A stretch of DNA of 64,000 nucleotides from Epiperipatus broadwayi (lineage: Eukaryota; Onychophora; Udeonychophora; Euonychophora; Peripatidae): positions 436,001 to 500,000 of the forward strand of contig JAQFVV010006294.1 of assembly GCA_028023455.1 (NCBI GenBank), read 5' to 3'. The notes under the pieces are model-generated. The model made no database searches and was not told the DNA's origin. It was given only the letters and a program-made list of their open reading frames with translations. Each line of letters begins with the position of its first letter. Within the stretch, counting starts at the first letter, position 1. A program made the position numbers and the translations under genes. Shown here one piece after another: positions 12,733-22,218 of the stretch.

Positions 12733-13396
12733 TGTACCGGTAAAAATCACCATGCTTAATCACACACAGTAATCCGAATTCAAACCCAGTCCACGTCTAG
12801 GAATAAATTCCAAAATGCAAACTAAATTCAAACCCAAAACCCTGGCATGACCCACCGATGACAATATTACAACGGTACGGGGTTTTCCCTTTACTAGTTC
12901 ATCGAAAAACACAGACTAAATTACCTACAATCAGCTATTTCATAGATACCTTATAGTCGGGATATTGGTACGGCTAATAATTTAATGTATATATTTAAGT
13001 TGTCGATACAGACAGCAGGTGATTGACTAGATGTCGAGAGTAATAATGCAAGAGAGACAAAATTAGGTTAGATAAATTTTTAATAAATTATTGAAAGCAT
13101 TGAATAATATTATTTACAGGTACGGTAAAACTCTCATATGTATTTTATAATAAATTGCTGCTAGTCATCAATAATTGGTTTGTACTGATTAACAAACTCA
13201 TGCCAATATTTATGTGTTTAAATGGTTGTACAGGTTGATATGAGAATCAGAGTAATTGGAGCACTTAAAATATTTAACTACTAGTTTATATTAAGTTGTT
13301 TTATTTAATAGATTCAAACCATTGCGTATGGATAAATGGGAGGCGGTTTTATATAAAATATAATATATAATACTGATGTACTGATGGTTGCAAGGA

Positions 13397-13660
13397 TTAA
13401 GGTACACTACAATAATAACTTGCGGTGCATTGACGGAATACCGGGCGGCTTGTACTTTGACAAGTCTTAATGCCGCCAAGTAGATCCGAGACACTACAAC
13501 CAGCCGGGATCATTTTCGAACCCCGGTGATCCAAGAGATTACCTGAAGAAGAATTTCTTTCTCTCCATATGGTAGTAAAACGAGACGCCAACTTAGGCGA
13601 AGGTCAAGGCATCGCCACCGTAACATCGAGGAAGAGTGATCGGAAGTGGGTTTTAAAACG
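13397..13660 (-). other. GC-richer island, possible 5' exon on the minus strand
   Basis: Base composition here is much closer to 50% GC than in the surroundings. A 64-codon minus frame starts at 13591 (MASRFTTIWRERNSSSG) and is crossed by a splice-donor-like CAG|GTAATC after its 16th codon. I do not recognise the protein. It could be the first exon of a gene running to lower coordinates, or part of an unrecognised repeat. Confidence 0.3.
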
Positions 13661-14339
13661 AAATTATATAAACCCTTTTATCTATCCGTAACATGTTCTA
13701 TGCAACAGCCTGATATACCTATTCAATAATAACATGGCGACATCAAACGATCGCAAAAGAAACAAATAATTAATTTCACTCTGAAACCCATAACTCCCCA
13801 GATTGTTCGGAAGGTAATAATAGCAATAAAATATTCACTTATTATTATTACTCCGTAATAATATGTAAAAAAAATATAATAAAATTTTAGACTATTTTAA
13901 GTATTTGAGATTTGGAGTATAGATTAAAATATCATGACAAAGTAAAAGAAACAATAAAAATACTTGAATATTTCTCAACTCAACATAAATGAACCAATTT
14001 TTAGTTCGATAAAAGAAAATTACTTTTAAAATGAATATAATAAATATTATGAGATAAACTTTACTGACTTTAATTAGAGTTGAGAAATATTATTATTGGC
14101 ATCATTTTGTTTGTAAAATAAGTAATAGTAAAAATATAAATGTATTCACAAATGGATTATTAGTAGGCACAAATATTAATAATTATCATCTAAAGACTAG
14201 AGCACAGAAATATTAGAGAAGAAGTTTACTGACAGGTTTTTTGTGTAACATTTTCAAATGGAAAACAAGAAATTTACATGCAATTAATTAGGTTAACAGA
14301 TTAAATTTAAAATTATTACTGAGAGGAAAGTTAAAAAGT

Positions 14340-14760
14340 TCATGTAACAAAAGTTACCATTCTTTCTTCGTCCGGCTTTTCTTCTTGCGGTGATATGTAT
14401 GAAGAACGTAGGCGCGCATTTTGAATTTCTTAGAACGGCATGGTTAATTTAAATGTTGGAATTTTGAAGACTGGAAGCATGGAAAACATTACAGATCAGC
14501 GGTACGAAAGATTTAAATTGGCAGAACAGGAATCAGCTTCTTGGACTTAGCCCATCATTATTGCAGTTTACCGGGCAACTTCTTAATAACGGTTGAAGTG
14601 ATTTCTCTGGAACAACTACTTTGCTGTAGCTTGAGACGATCTAAGCACAGCCAAGTCAAAAGTTAGAGTGTCTATATTATATCTAAGATGGCTACGGTTG
14701 ACCTTTCTGCCTAGTTTTTGTTCATGACTCCGCCTCCTTTGATTCCTGGCCTCCAGCAAT
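14340..14760. other. Second GC-richer island, unassigned
   Basis: The stretch contains CpG-bearing words (TAGGCGCGCATT near 14410), a 23-codon plus frame starting at 14479 (MENITDQRYERFKLAEQESA) that stops without a splice donor, and a YY1-like AAGATGGCTAC near 14684. Together with 13.4-13.66 kb it may be a promoter region. No gene can be assigned. Confidence 0.25.
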
Positions 14761-15618
14761 ATCTAATTTTTTTGACTATACAATAGCCTTTGCCTTTCTT
14801 GATAAGAGTTTTACGTTTCTCATTTCCATTGTTCGGTTTTCATTTATTTTTAAATTTAATACATGATTCTAAATTGACAAAACAATTACATCGGAATTCG
14901 TGAATACAAAAATATAAATTCATTATCTTAATTTAGCAAAGTACAAATTAATTATTCTATACATTTTGTACAAGTAAGATTTTGATTAAAAATACTGATC
15001 CAAGGAATGTGACTTTTGATCAGCATTTTTAAATGACTTTGTATAATTTGCAAAATTAAAATTTAAAGAGAATATACACGCAATTGAAACTTTTAAATTG
15101 AGCTAATATAAATCCACAAACCACACACACACGAATATTATTCATCATGATTTGTGACATTTATACTCATACTCTTTACATTAAATTCTTTTTAAACAAA
15201 CACAAAATAAATAACTTAAAATCTATGTGGCTTGGAATAGAAAAAGTCTCATTGCGGGTAAATAGTGGTTTAGAATTACCGTTCTTAAATGACAACCATG
15301 AAACTAAGATCGATTCTTCGATCTGTCTGTTTCAATATACACATATTTTTGAATTGTTTTTATAATGAACTTCTCATGAATATTTTCCTGAAGGTTTTTG
15401 ATGATGGTGTTCTAGTTGTATTTTTATACTGAACTATTTCCATCATCTAATATGTGTACTGAATGTCTTTAGAAAAATTTAACTTTATTTAAATATTCCA
15501 AAAATATTCAACTATTAGTAATAGCACATGAAACAGGTTAGTATATACATAACATTTTGAGAGGAATTCTCCCCTCTTTTTCAGGTGTTGCTGGTCTGAC
15601 CAGTAACAGTACTAGCAT

Positions 15619-15690
15619 GGGATTCGAACCTGGGTCCTTAGATTCTTGATTATTGAATTTTAAGGTAACACTCTAACCAAGTGAGCCACC
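15619..15690 (-). repeat. tRNA-like segment in PLE 3' UTR, minus copy
   Basis: On the minus strand GGTGGCTCACTTGGTTAGAG contains an A-box-like TGGCTCACTTGG. About 50 nt later comes a perfect B box, GGTTCGAATCC, followed by C. The segment is 72 nt long with a long variable region. It begins about 35 nt after the PLE stop codon. The homologous segment at 16807-16878 has the same position in the other copy, so it belongs to the element and is not a chance insertion. Confidence 0.8.
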
Positions 15691-15726
15691 TTGCCATAGG
15701 CAACAGTCAGTAGAAATTTCATATAC

Positions 15727-15983
15727 TTATCTATTACGTTTCTCCTGATTTCTCCACTTTTTCCTAAGAGCAAAGTTGATTAGTAATTTCCATACACTAT
15801 GAATAGTCACACTAGATTGGCTTATGAGATTTTTTGCCATTGTCATGTGAACAGCTTCTTTAAATTTTCTTCTTTGTACCTTTTCTTCTCTATCCAATAT
15901 TTTTGTATTTTCCCAATTGAACATATACTCATTGGTACATACGTGGTCTGCTACCTTAGACACATCTGTTTTCTCTCTGGGAA
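15727..15983 (-). pseudogene. PLE GIY-YIG protein C-terminus, minus copy
   Basis: The minus-strand frame reads KVADHVCTNEYMFNWENTKI then LDREEKVQRRKFKEAVHM, ending ALRKKWRNQEK before the stop. It is the C-terminal part after the GIY-YIG catalytic core in Penelope-like proteins (the VAEH...F.WE..KIL...RK.KEA pattern). The plus copy at 16540-16766 is a close homologue. The 5' part is missing: homology ends near 15983, where the opposite-strand copy takes over. Confidence 0.85.
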
Positions 15984-16041
15984 CACATCAACATATCCCC
16001 TTCAATTAAATTCACAATAGAATCAGAAAAAAAAACAAAAA

Positions 16042-16766
16042 TTACCATTCTTAGATGTTCTTATGACAAGACTCCCGCATGGCAAAATCAAAACTATAGT
16101 TTATACTATCACTATGGAAAAGAGTAAAGAACTTTGTTCAGAAACCAGTGATTTGGAAAAAGAAAAGATGTATATAGAACAAATTCTTATGAAAAATGAT
16201 TATACATCAGCTGTTATTAAGAAAACATTAAATAGACAACAAAAAGAACCATCAAGAGAAAAGACAATTACTGGTACTGTAATGAACTCATACATTCCAA
16301 AAATAGACAAATTAATGAAAATCTGCAATCAGTATAACATCAGAACAACTTTCCAGAGCTATACCACACTATGAGGAATTCTATCATCTACAAAGCCTAA
16401 ACTTGAAATGCTGAAAAGGAAAAACTGCATCTATGAAATACCATATGAATGTGGAAGAACATATAATGGTGAGACCAGTCACCCCATTGAAAAGTGCTTG
16501 CAAGAACATAAACTGATGATTAGAAGAGAGAAAATGTGTCAAAGTAGCAGAGCATGTAGGTACCAATGAACATATGTTCAATTGGGAAAATACAAAAATA
16601 TTGGATAAAGAACAAAAGGTACAAAAAAAAATTTAAAGAAACTGCTCACATAACAATGGCAAAAAATCCCAAAAACCAACCTTGTGTGATTATACATGAT
16701 GTATGGAAACCACTAATCAACTTTGCTCTTAGGAAAAAGTGGAGAAATCAGGAGAAACCTCATTGA
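16042..16766 (+). pseudogene. PLE polyprotein 3' region: end of RT plus GIY-YIG endonuclease, frameshifted
   Basis: Read 5' to 3': LPFLDVLMTRLPHGK (16042 on, the conserved end of the PLE reverse-transcriptase palm/thumb), then a jump to KSKELCSETSDLEKEKMYIE and an NDY..AVIKKTLNRQ stretch. An internal deletion is likely between the first two parts. After a frame change at about 16375-16400 comes CIYEIPYECGRTYNGETSHP (16426 on), the Cys-bearing GIY-YIG core with YNG in place of YIG. After another shift comes KVAEHVGTNEHMFNWENTKI (16540 on), and the last frame ends LRKKWRNQEKPH at 16766. At least three frameshifts make it non-functional. Role in the family: target-nicking endonuclease and reverse transcriptase for retrotransposition. 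Confidence 0.88.
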
Positions 16767-16806
16767 TAAGTATAAGAAATTTCTAACTGACTGTTGCCTT
16801 TGACAG

Positions 16807-16878
16807 GATGGCTCGGTTTGGTTAGAGTGTTACCTTAAAATTCAATAATTAAGAATCTAATGACCAGGTTCAAATCCC
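16807..16878 (+). repeat. tRNA-like segment in PLE 3' UTR, plus copy
   Basis: It holds an A-box-like TGGCTCGGTTTGG and a B box GGTTCAAATCCC, separated as in the minus copy at 15619-15690, about 40 nt after the PLE stop. The two copies agree along the body (TTAGAGTGTTACCTTAAAAT) and in the sequence beyond it. The conserved position in both copies supports co-mobilisation with the PLE. A SINE built on a PLE tail is the alternative reading. Confidence 0.8.
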
Positions 16879-17063
16879 AAGCTAGTACTGTCATTGGTCA
16901 GGCCAGAATACCTGAAAATGAGGGGAGAATAATACCTCTCGAAACATTGTGCATATACTAACCTGTTTGATGAGCTATTACTAACAGTTGAATGTATTTG
17001 AAATATTTAAATAAAATTAAATTTTTCTAAAGACATTCAATGCGCATATTCTCATGAATGTTT

Positions 17064-17940
17064 ATACTAATATTAATTTTTCAATTTAGCACTCAATGCT
17101 ACAAATGGATTAAAGGATTTTTGTTGCTGATATTTGTATTATGTGGTCTATGTATAGGCTGATATAATCTGAGCCTTTTTAATTATAATTTGCCTTCGTA
17201 TTTCAGAAATGATACTAAATTATTTAGATATATTTTAATTTAAGATATATACAAAACTAAGGTAATATTAATTACCTCCACCAAGGTACAACTTCAAATC
17301 TAAGATAATATTAACCACTCATTTAAACAAAATGTAGATGCACTTATATGAATGACTATATGCTCAAATAAAGAGTGAAAAATAAATTATGAAAAGTTTC
17401 ACATTAATACCAAATAAAACTATACAGACTGAAAAAAGCAGGTCTTTATGCATGTGTCTATGGGATTGTTTTTTTTTTGACTCTTCAATGTTTGGCATTC
17501 CTACCAACCATTTATCTAGCAAATCACAATCAACAGGGAAAAAGATACTTGATTTAATTTTACTTATTTTACTTTTCTCCTCATAAATAGCAAAATTATT
17601 GAATATTATTGAAAATCTATTACAAAATATAAATTTATTGCATGATTTTTCTTCACTATTAAAATTTTTGTTTATAATGTTCATTTTACAAGTCTGAAGT
17701 ATTGTCAACATTTTTTTGCTTGAATTTTTTGTGTTAATTTTTATCATAATGCATAAAGTTTTACTATTTTTCTGACAATAGACATTTTTTATATTGTTTT
17801 ACTGCTAGATATTTATTGTCATATCTGTATGTTCATCATATCAGAGAAATTTACAGAATCTGTAAATTCTTTAAAAATAATATTGATTATTTTTCATAAT
17901 AAGCATATCATTATATAAGTAAACTCACCACTTCCTTTAT
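17064..17940. other. AT-rich sequence, one unassigned open frame
   Basis: A 127-codon minus frame (17364-17747) is the longest unassigned frame in the window. It has no recognisable motif and its codon use follows the local AT bias. I do not call it a gene. Confidence 0.4.
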
Positions 17941-17961
17941 TTTGCTGTAATATCTTAAATA

Positions 17962-18174
17962 AATGCAATTTGTTCACCTTACTTTGAACACTTTTTAGCA
18001 AAAAAATTTTGTATTGTACATATGTACACACAATCATGTTTCGACTGTCCTGCAGTCTTCTTCAGAGCCACTCCTAAGGCTGCAGGACAGTTGAAAAGTA
18101 AGATTGTGTGCACATATGTACAATAAATTTTTTTTTGTTAAAAAGTGTTCAAAGTAAGATTAACAAATTGCATT
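17962..18174. mobile_element. Fold-back with hammerhead-like core
   Basis: The arms 17962-18058 and 18079-18174 are inverted copies (AATGCAATTTG at the left, CAAATTGCATT at the right) sharing CACTTTTTAGCA and GTACATATGTACA. On the minus strand the left arm reads CTGAAGAAGACTGCAGGACAG and then TCGAAAC. That is a 5-bp GACTG/CAGTC stem next to GAAAC, laid out like hammerhead stem II, but with CTGAAGA instead of CTGATGA. The right arm has the decayed equivalent. Motifs of this form occur in PLE terminal repeats. Confidence 0.6.
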
Positions 18175-20435
18175 ATCATATCTAATATAAAACAACATCT
18201 TTTCTTAATTATTAATATATAAAACAGATATATTAATATATTAATCATTGGAACAAAAAAATACTATTATTTTTAAAAATTAAATAATAAATTGAATACT
18301 ATGTATAATAATAATTAATCCATTAGATTCATAAGAGTTATAATTCACTTCTAATTTATTTTAAATGTGTATATATCTATTAACTATTGACCAATGCAAA
18401 AACTCAGACCAATCCTCATTCATTATCCATGTATTTTCAGTATCAAATTATACTCATCAGATGAGCCAACGATCTGAATATATCATTTTACCAGAACAAC
18501 AATCTACTATTTATATCTATGACCTGTTTTTAAAGCTTAAGTATATATCAATTAAGGGTATGTATATATTGTGAGGTACACATTGCCATCTATAGTTCCC
18601 TTTGTAGTATATAAATAACTAAATAAAGAAAACAATTAAAGGTCTTATATTTTGTTATATGTTTCTTAATTTGAGATAAATGTAGAGTGAGAGTGAATGG
18701 ATATTTTATTTATTAAATTTAGAAATGAAATAATTCTTATAGTAACAATGCCTTATTAAGATTTTTTTTAAAAAAAGAAAAAACTGTGTTTTGTATTACT
18801 ATAGCTACAGAAAAAAATTCAGCAAGAACACAATTTCTTTTGCTTAAAATTTTGTGCTTGTCTTACCTTAGTTTACAAATAGATTTTGGACTTATGAAAA
18901 GGAAATAGATATTGTAAGTAGAAATTTTATTTAGGGGAGAAGGAAGACTAAACTTTCCCTCATCTGATATTTTTATGATTCAAATAAAATGATTAATAAC
19001 AAACATTGTGCTTAACTGCCATGAACCTATGAAACTATCAAAATTTACCATGGATTGCAATATCGACAAAGGAATAGCTGAATATCATTTACGAATAAAT
19101 ATGTTCATGGAAACCTACATTCAGATTTTGTTACCATCAATGCACCAAAGAAAACATTGTGGGATAGTGGAATCTAAGCTGAAATTATATATATAAATTA
19201 AACTTGGTAGCAGATGCTAAGAAAAAAATTTCTTTTAAATTATCTATATGAAATAAATTTCATTTATTAATAATGATTAAGGGTATAATAGTAGTTTAAT
19301 GATAAAATATTTATCAGTCTTTTTTTTATTAATAATCATAATTATAAGATAGTTTTATTTTATCATTCGATATAAGCTTGAATAAATCATGCAATTAAGA
19401 CTTAAATCAATTATTAACATATTAATTTTTTGAAAACAAACAAAAAAAGCATTACTTGAGTCCAAGATATAAAATATATTAAAAGAAAAATATATATAAA
19501 AGCTAATATTAACATTTTATCACATTTTTTTTGAAAAGGAATTTGTAATTAACCCTTTATAACTGTAGGCGTAATAATTTTAATCATAGACCATTTCTAC
19601 TAATTGCAATCTATCAGGAGCAAATTATAAAGACATATTATATGACATTAGATTGCAATTGGTAAAATTAGAACTATATTCTTTCTCTTAGCCACCTCAG
19701 CGAGTTAATGTTTGGTTCAATAAATATTATTATTATTATTAATCTAAGTATTTTGATTTGCCTATTGCATAAATCATTATAAAACTACTTTATTACACAA
19801 TTTATTTACAATTTAAATATTAGTGTGTAGCCCATATGATATCTCATCATTAGCAAGTAAAATATTTATTGAATTTTATCTTCTTTGCTAAACAGATGTC
19901 TTTATCATCACCCTATTGACACTTTATAAATGTATGAGTCAGTTGTAGATGTAAATCCAAACTATCAAAGAGCCATTTATAGACTAATTCATTTATTTAC
20001 TTCTCATTTTAGTTGCACTAATACAACATTTACCCATTATATTTTCTAGTTTACTCAAATATGTGGGCATTTGTAGATCAAGCAGTTTTTCATCCATTGT
20101 TTGATTGATTGTCCATTACATTTCTGTCTCATCCAACAGGGGAATATTGCTATTTATAAGACAAGGTTGCTTCATTAGCATTGTTCTTATATTTTAGAAT
20201 AGTTTCTATTACCATATGTTTAAACAATAATGTGGTGCTAATCATACACTGCATAGAGTGGAAATAATTAAGATATTTTAACCACATATAAAAAATTGGA
20301 TTGTTGTTCTGCTGTGAAAATCAAATCTTCAAAGCTGCCCAATTTGGTACAAATAGATTAATTTTTGAAATATGTGTATAATTTGTGAGGACTAGTCCTT
20401 GTTTTTGCATTGGATGATGGTTAATATTTTATACA
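18175..20435. other. AT-rich sequence without recognised genes
   Basis: Nothing coding is convincing. A TTCAATAAATATTATTATTATTA tail-like run near 19710-19742 could be the 3' end of an unidentified LINE or SINE. Confidence 0.4.
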
Positions 20436-20549
20436 TATATTTAAAATAAACAGAGCAAAACTCTCCATCCAGTATTGCCACCTGTGCTAAACAGAGTAAT
20501 CAATGGATGCCAGAAGGCTTGTGCATAAAATCCCCATCTAATGCCTACT

Positions 20550-20610
20550 CATCCAATATCCCCAGACTAGTTTCTGGCTTGTGGCCTTCATCAGTGAGGA
20601 GCTTTGGATC
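20550..20610 (-). ncRNA. Type I hammerhead ribozyme, array copy 1
   Basis: On the minus strand: outer stem I GATCCAA (20610-20604) pairs with TTGGATG-side bases (20556-20550), and inner stem I TCCTCA pairs with TGGGGA. The core CTGATGA is at 20594-20588. Stem II is GGC/GCC with loop CACAA, then GAAAC (GAAA at 20574-20571), a minimal stem III (C-G, 2-nt loop) and the cleavage triplet GTC (20567-20565). The predicted cut is between 20565 and 20564. The base pair next to the core in stem II is an A-A mismatch. Very short stem III forms usually act as dimers. Confidence 0.85.
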
Positions 20611-21006
20611 TGAGAGCACTGCATCTAGATCTTAGGATCTAATGCAACCCTCTAGCAACCACCTTTTATCTCTACTTAACTACAAAACTATGAGAATGAA
20701 ATTGGAAAATACAAAAAATATTTTCAATCTAAGCTCAATAGCTTATATAGTCATATGGGTCTGAACTCAGTTCAGCACCCATACATTTTGGTGTCTTTGG
20801 CTCTTTTATAACCATAACCACCACTATCCTATTAGGCAGGATTGGTGTTAAACCATTAAGCATCACATGATCACATTTCCTATACTAGCACATTAATTGT
20901 TGATAAACAGAGCAAAACTCTCCATCCAGTATTGCCACCTGTGCTAAACAGAGTAATCAATGGATGCCAGAAGGCTTGTGCATAAAATCCCCATCTAATA
21001 CCTACT

Positions 21007-21067
21007 CATCCAATATCCCCAGACTAGTTTCTGGCTTGTGGCCTTCATCAGTGAGGAGCTTTGGATC
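21007..21067 (-). ncRNA. Type I hammerhead ribozyme, array copy 2
   Basis: Identical in layout to the copy 457 bp away: outer stem I TTGGATC/CATCCAA (plus-strand sense 21061-21067 and 21007-21013), core CTGATGA on the minus strand, GGC/GCC stem II, GAAAC and GTC. It is the second unit of the direct tandem, so one transcript through both would carry the two ribozymes needed to release one ~457-nt monomer. Confidence 0.85.
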
Positions 21068-21540
21068 TGAGAGCACTGCATCTAGATCTTAGGATCTAAT
21101 GCAACCCTCTAGCAACCACCTTTTATCTCTACTTAACTACAAAACTATGAGAATGAAATTGAAAATACAAATATTTTCAATCTAAGTTCAATAGCTTATA
21201 TAGTCATATGGGTCTGAACTCAGTTCAGCACCCATACATTTTGGTGTCTTTGGCTCTTTTATAACCATAGCCACCACTATCCTATTAGGCAGGATTGGTG
21301 TTAAACCATTAAGCATCACATGATCACATTTCCTATACTAGCACATTATTTGTTGATAAACAGAGCAAAACTCTCCATCCAGTATTGCCACCTGTGCTAA
21401 ACAGAGTAAGCTATTGAGCTTAGATTGAAAATATATTTTGTATTTTCAATTTCATTCTCATAGTTTTGTAGTTAAGTAGAGATAAAAGGTGGTTGCTAGA
21501 GGGTTGCATTAGATCCTAAGATTTAGATGCAGTGCTCTCA

Positions 21541-21601
21541 GATCCAAAGCTCCTCACTGATGAAGGCCACAAGCCAGAAACTAGTCTGGGGATATTGGAT
21601 G
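21541..21601 (+). ncRNA. Type I hammerhead ribozyme, array copy 3
   Basis: GATCCAA (21541-21547), TCCTCA (21551-21556), CTGATGA (21557-21563), stem II GGC (21565-21567) and GCC (21573-21575), GAAA (21577-21580), GTC (21584-21586), then TGGGGA and TTGGATG (21595-21601). The predicted cut is between 21586 and 21587. It lies in the first plus-strand unit after the inversion point. Confidence 0.85.
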
Positions 21602-21824
21602 AGTAGGCATTAGATAAGGATTTTATGCACAAGCCTTCTGGCATCCATTGATTACTCTGTTTAGCACAGGTGGCAATACTGGATGGAGAGTTTTGCTCTG
21701 TTTATCAACAATTAATGTGCTAGTATAGGAAATGTGATCATGTGATGCTTAATGATTTAACACCAATCCTGCCTAATAGGATAGTGGTGGCTATGGTTAT
21801 AAAAGAGCCAAAGACACCAAAATG

Positions 21825-21854
21825 TATGGGTGCTGAACTGAGTTCAGACCCATA
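21825..21854 (+). ncRNA. Conserved retrozyme hairpin, array plus copy
   Basis: Outer stem ATGGGT (21826-21831) pairs with ACCCAT (21848-21853). Inner stem CTGAA (21833-21837) pairs with TTCAG (21843-21847) around a 5-nt loop CTGAG, with one bulged G. Equivalent hairpins with changed bases but kept pairing are at 37065-37096 and 46003-46036. Function is unknown. It could bind a protein needed for replication of the RNA. Confidence 0.65.
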
Positions 21855-21996
21855 TGACTATATAAGCTATTGAGCTTAGATTGAAAATATTTTTTATATT
21901 TTCAATTTCATTCTCATAGTTTTGTAGTTAAGTAGAGATAAAAGGTGGTTGCTAGAGGGTTGCATTAGATCCTAAGATCTAGATGCAGTGCTCTCA

Positions 21997-22057
21997 GATC
22001 CAAAGCTCCTCACTGATGAAGGCCACAAGCCAGAAACTAGTCTGGGGATATTGGATG
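21997..22057 (+). ncRNA. Type I hammerhead ribozyme, array copy 4
   Basis: The core CTGATGA is at 22013-22019, GTC at 22040-22042, and both stem I helices and the stem II GGC/GCC are as in copy 3, 456 bp downstream of it. It forms the second plus-strand unit of the array, with predicted cut between 22042 and 22043. Confidence 0.85.
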
Positions 22058-22218
22058 AGTAGGCATTAGATGGGGATTTTATGCACAAGCCTTCTGGCAT
22101 CCATTGATTACTCTGTTTAGCACAGGTGGCAATACTGGATGGAGAGTTTTTGCTCTGTTTATCAACAATTAATGTGCTAGTATAGGAAATGTGATCATGT
22201 GATGCTATATTTAAAATA

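Larger units (their letters stand above)
15386..17050. mobile_element. Head-to-head pair of Penelope-like elements with 13-bp target duplication
   Basis: Two copies of the same PLE 3' portion lie in opposite orientation: minus at 15449-15983, plus at 16042-17050. The plus copy is longer. The pair is bracketed by CTCATGAATATTT (15373-15385) and CTCATGAATGTTT (17051-17063), a 13-bp direct repeat with one change. Each copy has the C-terminal part of the PLE protein, then a tRNA-like segment, then a common AT-rich tail ending TTTTTCTAAAGACATTCA. Paired inverted insertions of this kind are known for PLEs. A tRNA-like sequence in the 3' UTR is less usual. Confidence 0.85.
20449..22205. mobile_element. 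Hammerhead retrozyme-like array: tandem ~455-bp units in two orientations
   Basis: Unit starts (CAGAGCAAAACTCTCC) occur at 20451, 20908 and 21361, giving periods of 457 and 453 bp. Two whole minus-strand units (20451-21360) and a 48-bp stub are followed from about 21409 by plus-strand units running to 22205. Every complete unit carries one type I hammerhead and one conserved hairpin (ATGGGT, CTGAA, loop, TTCAG, ACCCAT). The whole block is bracketed by TATATTTAAAATA at 20436-20448 and 22206-22218, a perfect 13-bp direct repeat. There is no protein frame. Tandem monomers with a hammerhead in each are the hallmark of retrozymes, non-coding retroelements whose RNA self-cleaves into circles and which are thought to use PLE machinery in animals. 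Confidence 0.88.

Noticed and set aside
13291-13494. A minus frame resembling a mitochondrial presequence (SRIYLAALRLVKVQAARYS)
   Set aside because: It has no ATG (begins at GTG), an upstream in-frame stop closes it, and no splice acceptor is evident.
15619-15690. Calling the tRNA-like segment a functional tRNA gene
   Set aside because: There are two diverged copies fixed behind a PLE tail, a long unpaired variable region and no clear acceptor stem pairing; it is a repeat component.
17364-17747. A 127-codon minus frame
   Set aside because: No motif, homopolymer-rich, codon use follows AT content, and no splice or promoter context.
18030-18066. Calling the 18-kb motif a full hammerhead
   Set aside because: The core is CTGAAGA and no convincing NUH cleavage site with stem III is present, so only a hammerhead-like label is used.
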